Origin: Effrenium voratum
Taxonomy: Eukaryota; Sar; Dinophyceae; Suessiales; Symbiodiniaceae
Assembly (NCBI GenBank): GCA_963377175.1
Contig: CAUJNA010002746.1
Span: 122,370-186,369, forward strand
DNA length: 64,000 bases
Reading direction: 5' to 3'
The stretch's first letter is position 1. The number at the start of each line of letters is the position of its first letter. The notes under the pieces were generated by a model, which worked only from the letters and a program-made list of their open reading frames with translations, did no database searches and was not told the origin of the DNA. The position numbers and the translations under genes were made by a program. This document shows, one piece after another, positions 10,330-22,090 of the stretch.

Positions 10330-11729
10330 GGCTGGGCCAAAGAAGGATTCCGCGGGCGAAGCGTGCGGGGAAGCTTCCCCAATGGTTTTCCAGGGACACA
10401 CAACAAAAGGCACGCGATCTCAGGGGTCCCATACTTTCAGAAACACCCATGGATGGATGGGGGTTTATGGGGGAATCGCAGCCATTGTTCACAATATTTC
10501 GCGGTAAACCAATCTACTAAGTTGCTAGAAGACCCCTCAAATGCTGAGGTGAGGATGCGAGAGCATATCAACATGTATTGAGTTTGGAGGGGCGGGGGCG
10601 GCAAAAGCCGAGCTCCCACTCATTTTCTTTATTATTACTTTTTTCCCCTCTCTCTTTATCTCGCACCCTCGCTCTCTTGCGTGTGGGGATGGACTGAGGG
10701 TGTATTTTGCCGCTGCCTTTTTTGCGAGTCCCCATGCCCCTAAAAGGACCATAGACCAGTCATTTCGACTGCACACATGGGAAATTGGGGCCTCTTGCTC
10801 CACAATGGTGATTCCTGTTTCCTGCTCTTTCAATCCCAAGAACCAGCCGCTTCCCCTATGTGCTTAATCAGTTGTTCGAAAAAGATCGAGACACATGAGG
10901 AAGTAGTTGTGGAGGTTGGTCTCAGATTTTTCGGGTACTTTGGGTGGTCTGCCTTTCTCAAATTCTCATCCAACCACATTTGGGGTACGCAGAAAAACAT
11001 ATTGTCTGATCCTGTTCTATGCTTGGTCAGCCCTGAAGCATAAAGTATGTGTGGAAGAGACCCCCCAAATGAACCCCAAAGCAAAGACATACCCAAACCA
11101 GCCAAAGCGCATAATCATTTTCAAAAGGATTTGCGTACATATTTTTCCCCTGGGACTATGTTTCGGGGGGGGGGTCTTTTTCAAACAGAAGAAAAAGGGA
11201 TAACACCCAATGTTGGGTTTTGTTTTTATTTGGAGACAGTGACCACTACCTTGAAACGATCTCTTGCTCATTTGGATGTCAGCTTTCTTTGCGTTCAACC
11301 CTTCCGAAACCTACCAAATAATTTTATGTTTTTGTTGAAATGGGCTACGTTCCCTACTCATGCGCTGGAACCTTGGTACTCGTCCGAACCAGAGGCGAGA
11401 TTACGTTGCTCACTGTGCGGAGCCCGGTCGGAAGGAGGTGAGACCTGAAGACTCTGCTTTTATGAGGGAACACCATTTAAGGCTTCTGGAAGAAATATGT
11501 CAACATCGACATCCATGGGGTCCCCTATTTTTGACACACGCTCCATTTTTCTTGGGTTGAGGTTTTTCCGGGATTGAGCTAGCGCCCTTCACCAAAAATA
11601 AGGTTTTTGGAGCTGAGTTCCAAATGTCGTTGGGTGAGAGGGACACTGAAGGAAACAACACAATGTTTGGGCCCTTGTTTGAAGACGCACCCAAATGGCT
11701 TTGACATTGGTGGTTGCAGCGCCCTCAAA
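10330..11729. other. Non-coding, presumed intron or intergenic DNA
   Basis: No protein-like frame with splice context was found. A short family-1-like end (GGGGTCCCCTATTTTTGACA) is visible near 11518-11537. Confidence 0.3.
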
Positions 11730-12651
11730 CATATGGCAGTGATTTTTTTTGAGGGGTCTGTAACAGAGCCGCGGCGGACATTCGTTACAGACCTCGTTAC
11801 AGACCTCTGTAACAAAACCAGCTGGCTCGTTACACACCCCTCGTTACACACCCTCGTTACACACCCTCGTTACACGCCCTCGTTACACACCTCAGCTGAA
11901 CAAACCGGGCCAGTGACGTGACTGCCCTGTGTCGTTTGCCGCAGCTTGGCTTGCGCTGAGTAGCTGCAATCAAGTGCTTTGCTTTGCCTTGTCACAGACC
12001 TCGTTACATGGCCGTTACATACCTCGTTACAGACCCAACCCCAGCCCGGGCCAGCGACCTCGCTTTTGGCCGCAGCTTGGCTTGCGTTGAATAGAGCTGC
12101 GGAGGCGTGCTTTGCGTGCTGCGCTTTGCTTTGCCTCGTTACAGACCTCGTTACATAGCCGTTACATACCTCGTTACAGACCCAACCCCAGCCCGGGCCC
12201 GCGACCCCCTTTTTGCCACAGCTTGGCTTGCGTTGAATAGCTGCAAGCAAGCTGGTACTGCGGAGGCGGGCTTTGCGTACTGCGCTTCGTTTTGCCTCGT
12301 TACAGACCTCGTTACATAGCCGTTACATACCTCGTTACAGACCCAACCCCCAGCCCGGGCCAGCGACCCCGCTTTTTGCCGCAGCTTGGCTTGCGTTGAG
12401 TAGCTGCAATCAAGCTGGAGCTGCGGAGGCGCGCTTTGCGTCCTGCGCTTTGCTTTGCCTCGCTACAAGCCTCGTTACATAGCCATTACATACCTCGTTG
12501 TGCTGCGCTACATTGTGCTACTGATACTGCTTGTCATGAAATATTTGTCCCGTTACAGACCTGCGTAACAAGGACCTCCGTTACAGACCTCCGTAACAAG
12601 ATTCGTGGCGCGTCGCGCGTTACACCCCCCAAAAAAAATCATAGCCATATG
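11730..12651. mobile_element. Non-autonomous element with ~35-bp terminal inverted repeats around tandem repeats
   Basis: The left end (11730-11764) reads CATATGGCAGTGATTTTTTT and continues to TGTAAC. The reverse complement of the right end (12618-12651) reads CATATGGCTATGATTTTTTT and continues to TGTAAC. The ends match at nearly every position apart from a few substitutions and a 2-base gap. Inside are three to four tandem units of about 130-165 bp with landmarks GCAGCTTGGCTTGCG (11941, 12072, 12219, 12381), CCCAACCCCAGCCCGGGCC and many copies of CGTTACAGACCTCGTTACA, plus short GTTACACACCCTC repeats near the left end. No open frame resembles a transposase, so any movement would need an enzyme supplied in trans. 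Confidence 0.7.
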
Positions 12652-12693
12652 GACATGCACCATGGACACGATGTCCACCCAAGGATGTTCAAG

Positions 12694-12863
12694 TCAAAGC
12701 ATGAATTTTACCATCGAGCGGAAAAGCGCTAAGCCGACAGATTTTATTTGATACTCGTGCGCAAAGAAGTCGTCCAATACATCAAGGGTTCGTGAGGGCT
12801 TCCTTCGCGTTTCCAGTCTCATCCATCTCTCAAGCCCTCCCCCCAGATCCTCGGGTCGCGGCC
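12694..12863 (-). CDS. Candidate minus-strand terminal exon, ~55 residues
   Basis: On the minus strand an AG acceptor (GCGGGCAG) is followed by two bases and then a frame containing RPEDLGGGLERWMRLETRRK and LDVLDDFFAHEYQIK, ending at TGA (12694-12696). Its residue use is protein-like and the plus-strand frames here are broken. It is one of the few minus-strand coding candidates outside the copia element. The product is unknown. Confidence 0.35.
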
Positions 12864-13220
12864 CTGCCCGCAGTTTTGCAATGTTCCAAACGCAGAGAAA
12901 GCCAGAATCTTGACGAGCTTTGAAGAAAGAACTCCGGGATGACTGTTCGACGAAAGGGAAGCAAGACAATGGTGAATGTCTACAGACAGATGTTTTACCA
13001 GGGCACAAGTGGCTCCTAATGGCGGGTGCTGGGGGTTAACTCCCGCAAAGGGGAAGCGGGGTTGAACTCTGCCTATAGCCACAAAATTGAATGCACATGT
13101 CCCTCATTTTTGGACACCCCCATGAAGCATTATCACAAAATGCGCCCTGAGATCACCCTCGCTGGGCAACTGGTTATTCTGCACATGATGTATATACCAG
13201 CAGTTAGATTGAGATGTGGC

Positions 13221-13376
13221 CATGGGTCAAAATTCCGATACCAAAATGAAACCCTGGTAAATGGAAACATGGACTAGAACCTGCGGTCTGGTGGCTCAAT
13301 TTGCAACCCTGGTAAATGGAAACATGGACTAAAACCTGCAGTCCAATTCCTGGTGGCTTCATTTTGACCCATACCC
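13221..13376. repeat. Family-2 MITE-like repeat with an internal duplication
   Basis: The left end CATGGGTCAAAATT (13221) and right end ATTTTGACCCATACCC (13361-13376) are inverted. The interior holds two copies of CCTGGTAAATGGAAACATGG followed by ACT[AG][AG]AACCTGC (about 13248-13303 and 13304-13366). The same interior words (GCAGGTTTTAGTCC, GGTTCCATTT) appear in reverse orientation in the copies at 18.6 and 60.3 kb. Confidence 0.7.
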
Positions 13377-13432
13377 AGATGCATCCTTTCAAGGAACTTG
13401 GCTTGTTTGCAACAAAGAACCCTGGAACTCAG

Positions 13433-13507
13433 GGGTCTGGCGGCGCCGGCACAAGCGCCACGGGCGCCCCTGCTGCCGCCGTGGGCCTCGAGGCGAGCAT
13501 TCGTAGA
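13433..13507 (+). CDS. Candidate exon, 25 codons, Gly/Ala/Ser-rich
   Basis: The acceptor GGAACTCAG is followed by a GC-rich frame encoding GSGGAGTSATGAPAAAVGLE and then ASIRR, with a possible donor GTCTTTTG at 13508. Both borders fall between codons. The segment looks like a flexible linker leading into a helix. The strong GC contrast with the repeat-rich flanks supports coding. Confidence 0.35.
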
Positions 13508-13552
13508 GTCTTTTGGCCGTGGGGAACCAAGACAAGACATACATACTGTCAC

Positions 13553-13588
13553 CTACATACATACATACATACATACATACATACATAA
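13553..13588. repeat. (ACAT)n microsatellite
   Basis: About nine uninterrupted ACAT units lie just downstream of a coding candidate. Confidence 0.95.
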
Positions 13589-13839
13589 ACGTACATTCCC
13601 AGATTCATCAAACAGACTCGTGTTCTCAGTTGTTCAGTGGCACCTTTTGTTTCCTCCCCTTTTTTTGGTGGCTGCCCCACTAAAAATGGTCTTCCCAAAA
13701 AAGGGTTCCCTTTTTTCCAGGGTCACTGAACAACTGAGTGTTATTGATTGTTCTCGACAGTTTCCTGTTGGTTCTTGGATTGTCTCCATTGGTTTCTTTG
13801 ATAGTCGTTTATTTCCGCATTTATCCGCTTGTCCGCTCG

Positions 13840-13900
13840 TTTGTTTGTTTGTTTGTTTGTTTGTTTGTCTGTCTGTCTGACTTTCTGTCTGACTGTTTGT
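13840..13900. repeat. (TTTG)n grading into (TCTG)n microsatellite
   Basis: TTTG units change to GTCT units within 60 bp, a common form of decay in tetranucleotide arrays. Confidence 0.9.
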
Positions 13901-14077
13901 CGGTCTGCCCTTCTGTCTGACTGCCTCGTTGTTCTGTGTTTTATGTTTGTTTTGTTTCGCTTCGCTTTGCTTTGCCCAGTCTTTTTTGGGTTGTATTTTG
14001 TCTTTTGTGCTTTGTGTCTTGTTTGAGCATTTGTTTTGTTTCGGTTTTGTTTTGATTTGTTTTGAGTTGTGGTGGTT

Positions 14078-14849
<772 letters not shown>

Positions 14850-15079
14850 GTATTGAACTCTGCTTGCAGCGAGCCTGATGGGGCCAGGGGTCAGTAGTTT
14901 GAATCGCACGTTGCCATGGTGCTGGGAGGCATCTTCCGCGCTAGAGGTTTTTCTATTTTTACTTTCCAACAATCATGCACAGGAGGGTTTTGGGAGATGA
15001 TTTTATGAATGTCACTCCGAAGTCACCCCAGAATCAGTCCTTTCGCCTGACTTGAAAGCCTTAGCCTTTTCGACTCCAG

Positions 15080-15183
15080 GCCTTCTTCAGCAGTTTGAGC
15101 CAGGACAGCTTCTCCAAGGACAGGTGAGATGGGTTTGTCGCTTTTTGAGGCCTGGTTTAATCAGGGACGAAGAGGAGGCCAAG
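15080..15183 (+). other. Possible short exon, 41-bp intron and 19-bp micro-exon
   Basis: A frame encoding LLQQFEPGQLLQGQ ends at a strong donor, CAG/GTGAGAT (15124). The 41-bp interval to TTTAATCAG (15164) has intron-like ends and a family-1-like TTTTTGAGG. The next donor, AAG/GTCAGTG, would define a 19-bp exon (15165-15183). The splice strings look good, but the micro-exon is short enough to be chance. Confidence 0.25.
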
Positions 15184-15905
15184 GTCAGTGTTGGGCGGTA
15201 CCAAAAGTCAACAGGGCTTTGCCTGCTCGGAGAATTGTGAATGGAACGGAAACCAAAAGGAAACCGTGTCAGCTTTTGAGCATTTCTATCTCGCTGGTGT
15301 TGGATATTTGTTGTTTTTTGAGCCAACAAGCAATCTCAAGCGTGCCTGCAGCAAATTGGCCTATTTCGAGCTCACCTGGCAACCCAGCGTTGATTGGCAC
15401 AAGCAGGAGTGGAGGGCCATCCATGTGGGCACGTTCATGGCATGGGCCGTGCAGCGTGATTGCGTTCGGATGTACCGGTGCTTGGGCATTCATGTGCATG
15501 TGTGTTTTCAGAGTTCGTGCCCGTTTCAGGTTAGTTTCCATGGAAACCGAAGGACAGTACCAATATTCAAACAGGGCGCCCCCAAATAAATTGTGACGTA
15601 AGCTCATTTGCTATTTCTCATTATGGCGAGCCCCTGGTTGGTATTCAAAGGGACACCAAGAGGAAACTAGTCATTTTAGGGTGCTTCGAGTTTGGTTCAT
15701 GTCTGCCAATTTTGGTGCTAGGAGGAGGAGGCGTTGTGGGAGCCTCAGCCGGATGACGTGTCGCTTGACCGCCTCTAACAGCCCCTCCCACTTGCGATGA
15801 TGACATCGGATTTATCTGGGGCTGCTAGACCGGCAAGCGCCTTAGATAAGATCATTTGCTCAGCAAAAGAGGACTCTGCCCTGAGTAGTACGGTCCTCCA
15901 TCAAA
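15184..15905. other. Non-coding stretch with one family-1-like core
   Basis: A degenerate family-1 core (GGTATTCAAAGGGACACC) lies at 15640-15657. A second GGAAACCAAAAGGAAACC-like word occurs near 15245. No gene was recognised. Confidence 0.4.
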
Positions 15906-16149
15906 GTGTCAGGACTCTGTTTTTCGCAGGGGGTTTGTAAGGGTCAACGCTGGAGGAGAGAAGCGATCTTCGATTTCCTTGCGGCTTGGACGTCGCCGGA
16001 CTTGGCGAAACTCGTCGACTTGAGCTTTTGCCTCAGGCTGCCTTGCCGGGCCAAGGCAAACAGACATGTCTGGCTTATTTGTCGATTTTTGCATCCCTGG
16101 AGATGGACAAAGGGCTCCCAAGTACTCGGGCGCGCTTTGAGGCATCAGT

Positions 16150-16618
16150 CCCCTTGCTGCTTGCTTTCTGGCTTGGCTTGGTTTGTCTTGGCTTGCTTGC
16201 GATTGCTTTGCTTTGCTTGGCTTGGCTGCTTTCGCTTGCTTTGCTTGCTTTGCTTGGCTTAGCTTGGCTTGCTTGCTTGCTTGCTTGCTTGGCCCGGCTG
16301 CTTTCACTTTCTTTGCTTTGCTTGGCTTCACTTGACTTGGCTGCTTGCTTGGCTTGGCTGCTTGCACTTGCTTTGCTTTGCTTGGCTTTGCTTGACTTGG
16401 CTGCTTTCACTTTCTTTGCTTTGCTTGGCTTCACTTGACTTGGCTGCTTGCTTGGCTTGGCTGCTTGCACTTGCTTTGCTTTGCTTGGCTTTGCTTGACT
16501 TGGCTGCTTGTCTTGGCTTGGATGCTTTCGCTTGCTTTGCATTCGCCTGCTTTGCTTGGCTTGGCTTGCTTGGCTTGCTTGGCTTTGCTGCATTCGCCTG
16601 CTTTGCTTTTGCAGGACA
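16150..16618. repeat. CTTGG/CTTTG-derived tandem repeat with a 103-bp higher-order unit
   Basis: Units of CTTGG, CTTTG and CTTGC alternate through about 470 bp. Positions 16296-16398 and 16399-16501 are two almost identical 103-bp blocks, so a higher-order unit has duplicated on top of the pentanucleotide array. Long open frames here (Lys/Ser/Ala/Gln on minus, Leu/Ala/Cys/Trp on plus) are by-products. Confidence 0.9.
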
Positions 16619-16919
16619 CTCGTGTTGAGGGTTGCCCAAAAGATGCTTGCTAGCTTGAGCCTGTTGACGCTTCAGGTTCCGACCAGAACGTGAAAGCGCA
16701 CTGCAAATTCTTACCGCCACCGGTGCGCCGGCCCAGATGTCAAGCTTTTGTCTACGCATCGCGGGCTTCCGAACCTATGCGCATCGCGGTGTTTTTGTTT
16801 CGGGTCCCCTTTGTGCTTTCACACGGCTCGAAGCGGATCCTATGGCTCTTCTTGTTTTTTGGGGTCCCCAATTTTGTGGTTTGGGGCACTACGGGGAATC
16901 TTTGGCGTACCCACCCGTC

Positions 16920-17030
16920 CCCCGGAGGTGCGGCTCCAAGACTGGGTGGAGCGCCGAATCGGCGGGGAGGTGGAGTTCCAAAAGGCGCGGCCGGGAGCGC
17001 GGAGAGTTTCGGTGGCGCCACGTCCAGGTG
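16920..17030 (+). CDS. Exon module copy 2: Q-D-W-V-E-R-R-I-G-G-E-V-E
   Basis: The frame encodes PEVRLQDWVERRIGGEVEFQ followed by a basic, Pro/Gly-rich tail (KARPGARRVSVAPRPGGG). The string RLQ[DE]W[VI]ERR[IL]GGE[VL]E is shared with the module at 37.95 kb. GC content is much higher than in the flanks. No clean acceptor was fixed: one possibility is CTCCAAG inside the RLQ codons, another lies upstream. The tail may be intronic, as GTGGCG occurs at 17026. The motif does not match a family that I know. Confidence 0.45.
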
Positions 17031-17487
17031 GCGGCGGAAAAAAAAGAAAAAACAACAACCTGGAGGAATCCACGTAAAAAAGCACCTTCTTGGTATAGTG
17101 CAAGAGTAAACACTGCGCACCAATTTAGTTTTGAGCCACATGGAAGCTGATTCAGAGTCCTGGAAGGCGATTTTCCTTTCAACGGGTCTGTTTGATTCCA
17201 CTTGATAGGCGCCTCAAAGGATACATCCCAAAACCACCTGCATTACGGCAGAATCCTCTACATCAGCTGGCAAAAGTGAACTTTTAAGCGGCTACAATGT
17301 ATCATTTAGTAGAGCCTATGAACACATGGCCGGTACCTTTTTTTTTCCAAGCGAAGGTTCAAAGGTCTCCAAAAAGACATGGCTTAGACCGGGAGTGGGG
17401 GGTGCCGAAGGGAACGACTGCTCTACATCGGAATCTCAGGGGTCAACCGAATTTTCAACTGCCCCGACTTCCCCATTCACCATTTGG
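17031..17487. other. No gene recognised
   Basis: The stretch is A-rich at 17040-17060 with no coding signal and no repeat noted. Confidence 0.3.
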
Positions 17488-17575
17488 GTGTGTGTTTGAG
17501 GGAACCCTTAGGGTGGCTTAAAAGGGACACGAAAGAAAGCCACTTTGTGTTTTCCGTTTTTCTTTTCTGGGGGGT
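17488..17575 (+). repeat. Family-1 introner-like repeat
   Basis: The left end is GTGTGTGTTTGAGGGAACCC, the core GGCTTAAAAGGGACACG lies near 17514, and a T-rich right end leads to TTCTGGGGGGTC. The stem is weaker than in other copies. Confidence 0.5.
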
Positions 17576-17826
17576 CGTCGAATAGGGAATTCCCCACGCT
17601 GGCTTCCTTCCAGCTTTTTCTTTGCCTTTGGCTCCCCCAAAAATGGTATCCTGTCCACATGGATCGCGGAATCGCTAACTGGCCAGGACCATCGAGGACA
17701 AGAGGTCGTCCAGGTGTTGCCGGAGGCAACGAGTGCAGCGGTCATGCGGTCATTTCGCCAACGAGCTTTGCTGATTGAGGCCAAGAAGATTGACCGGCAC
17801 TCAGTTTTGTCAGGCTAGATGCATAC

Positions 17827-17885
17827 CCCAAGCCACTTCCCGCAGGGTTATATACCCCGATTTCTCCTGGAGGGTAGTGGTTTGG
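17827..17885. repeat. Family-3 inverted-repeat element
   Basis: CCCAAGCCACTTCCCGCAG at the left and GGAGGGTAGTGGTTTGGG at the right are inverted copies of about 17 bp. Between them is TTATATACCCCG, also found inside the copy at 23.5 kb. With 59 bp in total the element can fold into one long hairpin. Confidence 0.65.
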
Positions 17886-17944
17886 GAGTTAGCGGAAACC
17901 ATGTTTGACATACGCTTGGGGGGGCTGCTCAAAATGACGAACAC

Positions 17945-17998
17945 CGTTTTGGATGGTTTTAAAGGGACACGAAAATAACCAACCCATTTTGGGATTTC
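17945..17998 (+). repeat. Family-1 introner-like repeat (partial)
   Basis: The core reads GGTTTTAAAGGGACACG and is followed by AACCAACCCATTTTGGG, matching the right half of the family. Confidence 0.5.
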
Positions 17999-18258
17999 AA
18001 GGGCATTTCCTGGCATGGATTGTCGAAGGCATGTATGTTTATGTGCCACTACGAATATTATATGTTTGTGGCGCAGTACCCCTTGTAGAAGTGGTATAAA
18101 ACCTCCATATCTCCACACCCCATGTGGGGGTTGATCTCAAAATGACCATGGGTAACTTTTCCTATCTAGGGGGTGAAAGTCAAATCTTGTTCCGTGGTTT
18201 CCCCAGTGGTCACCCCCATGTAAGGGACCTTTTGATCGACCCCCACGTCTCAACTCAG

Positions 18259-18345
18259 GTGGCGGAGAAGTTCACAGCCTTGCGCAGGCACGCAGCAACC
18301 TCAGCACTGGGCGATGCCACGGAGCTTTCCCACGCTCGCAGATGA
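18259..18345 (+). CDS. Candidate terminal exon, 28 residues
   Basis: The acceptor CGTCTCAACTCAG is followed by VAEKFTALRRHAATSALGDA and TELSHARR, then TGA. It is an amphipathic, Ala/Leu/Arg-rich helix. Coding potential is moderate, and a non-canonical donor before the stop cannot be excluded. Confidence 0.35.
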   Translation: MAEKFTALRRHAATSALGDATELSHARR

Positions 18346-18391
18346 AGGTTGCGACACTTGTAGGGAGCCATGTTTCTTTTTCGTCTAGTTT

Positions 18392-18469
18392 GTTTTTTTT
18401 GGTGAATAACAACATAAACATTTGTTCAGAGTTTTTTTTGGTGAATAACGACATAAACATTTGTTCAGA
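18392..18469. repeat. Tandem duplication of 39 bp
   Basis: Two adjacent 39-bp copies begin GTTTTTTTTGGTGAATAAC and differ at a single base (aacaac versus aacgac). This is a recent event. Confidence 0.9.
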
Positions 18470-18591
18470 TGAATGGTACTGTGGATGGTCAACATGCTGC
18501 AGATAGGCTTGGCACCCAGTATTCATCGGGCTTCATCAATGTCAACCGGTGCCTTGGACGGACGTTTGTCCATCCACAGCATCCTTGTTAT

Positions 18592-18692
18592 GGGCATGGG
18601 TCAAAGTTAAACCACCAGGGGGATCGCAGGTTTTAGTCCTTGTTTCCATTTGCCGGGGTTCCATTTTGGGTACCTATTTTCGACCCGCACCC
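18592..18692. repeat. Family-2 MITE-like repeat
   Basis: The left end GGGCATGGGTCAAAG and right end TTTTCGACCCGCACCC are inverted, with three differences. The interior has ACCACCAG, GCAGGTTTTAGTCC and GGGGTTCCATTTTGGGTA, matching the 60.3-kb copy. Confidence 0.7.
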
Positions 18693-18717
18693 TTATGACA
18701 TTTGTCTGCTTTTGCCA

Positions 18718-19018
18718 GTCTCGCGAGGCCATGAACGCTGGCAAGGCAAATCCATTTCCAGCCGTTGGCCATCACCTCAGTTGCTTTCCGCTCGCCCTGT
18801 GCTTTGGATTGGAGTTTGGACCTCGGTTCTCATTTCGCATGGCGAAGGTACACGTGACCAAACAAGAACCACCAATTGGGGGTAAGCTGCGCGCCTGTGT
18901 TCTGAGGAGCTGTGGGAAAGGCCGGGCAGGGATCGGCGCTGCTTGCATGCGGCGTGATGTGTCCGCCTTACGAGAAGCCGCACCTTTGCGAGCATTTCTG
19001 CTGTTTTTGATCCTTTGA
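18718..19018 (+). other. Open frame of uncertain status
   Basis: One frame stays open and encodes segments such as NAGKANPFPAVGHHLSCFPL and RDVSALREAAPLRAFLLFLI. GTACACG (18847) and GTAAGC (18891) could be donors inside it. It may be one or two exons with read-through introns. There is no motif to decide. Confidence 0.25.
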
Positions 19019-19110
19019 CAGCGAGATCGGATTCTTTTCGCAGCCTGCTGCCAGACTTCGCTGGCGCACTCTTTTGCCCACGGTTTCCCCATCATTATTC
19101 ATCCATTCAG

Positions 19111-19210
19111 GTGTGGCTCAAAGATTAAGAGCCAGGAAACCGCAGTCTGTAGTCCACTCTTCCATTTAGCAGGGTTCCATTTTCGGCCGATTCCTATGCT
19201 TGAGCCACAA
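19111..19210. repeat. Family-2 MITE-like repeat (diverged)
   Basis: The left end is GTGTGGCTCAAAG and the right end CTTGAGCCACAAC. The interior includes CCGCAGTCTGTAGTCC and GGGTTCCATTTTCGG, aligned with the other copies. Confidence 0.6.
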
Positions 19211-19569
19211 CCACTATCACTTAACAAGAACGCAGTTGTCTGGCCAAGCCTGGAGTCGGTGCCAGGGTGGCAAAGGCGTGGCCAAAGGGGCAAAGGGGCC
19301 GGTGCCAAGCGGTGCGCCCAGTTGGCTTCCGAAAGATTGGTGCGTGCAGTCCCCTTAACGGATCGCCGAGGCCAGTCGCGTCACCAAGCTCCGAATCCTG
19401 CAGGTCGTTTCGCAATGTATGTTTTACGGAACCCTATGTAGGTTCTTTTTTTGGGGGTCTATTGTTTTGTATTCTTTCGAAATTTTTGGAGTGACTTTTT
19501 CCCCGAACCAGCTTGGCTGTTGGGGTTCTCTATTCGTGCAAAGCATTGTTTCCAGTTTCTAGATCGGTT

Positions 19570-19845
19570 TGTCTCCACATTTGATGCCCTACTTGTCTCC
19601 CCACTTGACTCACTGCTTGTGCTCGTTTACCCGCCACTTGTCTCCCTGCTTGTGACTGCTGACTGGGACCTTTTCACTGTTCGTCTCCCCTTTTGTTTCA
19701 CTTAGGTCTTGTCACCCCCCCAACCTGTCTCCCGATCGTACTGGTCTTCGCATGTGTCTCCCTTCTTGTTGTTGCTGACTCGGACCTTGTCACGGCTTGT
19801 GTCGCCACTTGTCTCCCCATTTTCTCCGCACTTGTCTCTTCGCGT
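19570..19845. repeat. Degenerate CTTGTCTCCC repeats
   Basis: About ten copies of CTTGTCTCC and close variants occur, some with CTGACTGGGACC or CTGACTCGGACC nearby at roughly 130-bp spacing, suggesting an older higher-order duplication. Confidence 0.55.
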
Positions 19846-19877
19846 GTGTCCCTGGCGATTTTTAAAATTTTAAGGCA

Positions 19878-19945
19878 CCTTTGTTTGTGGTTTGCAAGGG
19901 AAACCAAAACGACAACCCACCATTTTGCGGGTCCCCCAAAAGAGA
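19878..19945 (+). repeat. Family-1 introner-like repeat abutting a coding exon
   Basis: The core GGTTTGCAAGGGAAACC (19889-19905) has a perfect stem. The right part runs through CCACCATTTTGCGGGTCCCC to AGAGACAC. The exon that follows begins within or immediately after this end, so the repeat may supply the splice acceptor. Confidence 0.65.
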
Positions 19946-20097
19946 CACGGCGGGTTTGGATCTGCGACTTGGATCCGATCCGAGGCAAGGAGCAGTGGTT
20001 GGAGGCCTTGCCCCAAGACGAGCTTACAGGACCGCCTGGTCATGAGCCATCGGACCCCCCAAATTGGATTTCGGTTCCCCCTCGGTTTTTCTCTAAG
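19942..20097 (+). CDS. Candidate exon with a strong donor
   Basis: The frame encodes RRVWICDLDPIRGKEQWLEA followed by LPQDELTGPPGHEPSDPPNW and ISVPPRFFSK, ending exactly at AAG/GTAAGC (20098). The tryptophans, acidic residues and Pro spacing look like real protein. The start is uncertain by a few codons because the acceptor lies in the end of the preceding repeat (AAAAGAG). It ends between codons, which fits the next exon. The product is unknown. Confidence 0.5.
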
Positions 20098-20162
20098 GTA
20101 AGCCCTTCAAGAGTTCTCTCAAGAATCGCATGCCCGCCTTTCTGACCCCTTGCCCTTGCCAG

Positions 20163-20310
20163 TGGCCCTTGCCGTCCTTTCGGTCCATTCGCTGCCGAAA
20201 TCGCGTGGCCCCACGCGCAGGGGAGGAACTGGCTTTGCGTCAATCCGTGCTGGATTGGCTGGATGTCTGGAGCAAAAGGCGCGTGCAGAAAGCGTTCGCA
20301 GAGTGGAGAG
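20163..20310 (+). CDS. Candidate exon joined to the previous one by a 65-bp intron
   Basis: The acceptor CCCTTGCCCTTGCCAG is followed by WPLPSFRSIRCRNRV, a linker, then LALRQSVLDWLDVWSKRRVQ and KAFAEWR, ending at AGAG/GTGCCC with one base carried over. The phase matches the preceding exon (0 to 0). Intron 20098-20162 begins GTAAGC, is pyrimidine-rich at its 3' end and has a typical CAG. The helix with Trp, Arg and Lys suggests a calmodulin-binding or coiled region, but nothing specific can be named. Confidence 0.55.
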
Positions 20311-20787
20311 GTGCCCAAATGCACCCCGGTTGGACCCACTCCAAAGGTGGCATTGAGTGTCACCGTTCCAAAAGAGGCCCTACTTTGGGCATGACGCAGG
20401 GCTTCACATCCCCAAAACTTCCAATCCGGGCCCTGACGCAGTGTACAGAGTCTCAAGGGAAGTACAGCATGTGTAGAGGCAACTGCTTGAGTGGGCAACC
20501 CAGAAAAGTTCCCTTCCCGTTTATTTGGCCAGGCTTGCTTGGGCATATTGCAGAGCAACTGACAATTGCCGATTTTCTTGATTGTGGGAATGTAGCTGGC
20601 CCCTTTTTCAAAGTTGAACCCCAAAATGCCAAGATGTAAATCAGACAAGGCCCAAATTTCCCCTTGCCCGTTTTTTCAGAAACACGTGTCATTTTGTCCA
20701 GGGCTCATGTCTGTTCTCCTGGAGAGGTTGGTGTAGCAAAGCCCACTACCCCCGAACCCATACTCGCAGGAGTTTGATCGTGACACA
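20311..20787. other. Non-coding, presumed intron
   Basis: No further coding patch was recognised before the microsatellite cluster. Confidence 0.3.
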
Positions 20788-21125
20788 CACACACATACGT
20801 GTATATATATATATATATACATACACACACACACACATTTGATACATACAAATACGTGTATATGTACTTTAGCCACTATACACATACATACCCACGTACG
20901 CACGTACGTACGTACGTACATACATACATACATACATACATACATACATACATACATACATGCATGCATGCATGCACGTGACATGACATGACATACCATG
21001 ACATGACATGACATGATAGGACAGGACAGGACAATGACGTGACATGACATGACATAACATGACATGCCATGACATGACATACGTGCATTCACACACACAC
21101 ACGTACATGCATGCATGCATGCAGT
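20788..21125. repeat. Cluster of CA, TA, TACA and GACAT repeats
   Basis: (CA)n at about 20785-20800 and 20822-20836, (TA)n at 20803-20819, (TACA)n at about 20918-20960, (GCAT)n and a (GACAT)n block at 20981-21080 follow one another. The long Cys/Met/Tyr-rich minus-strand frame crossing them is an artefact. Confidence 0.9.
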
Positions 21126-21238
21126 CATACGTGCATTACATACATACAAACAAGTAAGCAGACAGACAGACAAGCAAACACACAAGCACTCAAACAAACA
21201 AGCGAGCAAGTCAAGAAGCACACAAAAAACCAAACAAA

Positions 21239-22090
<852 letters not shown>

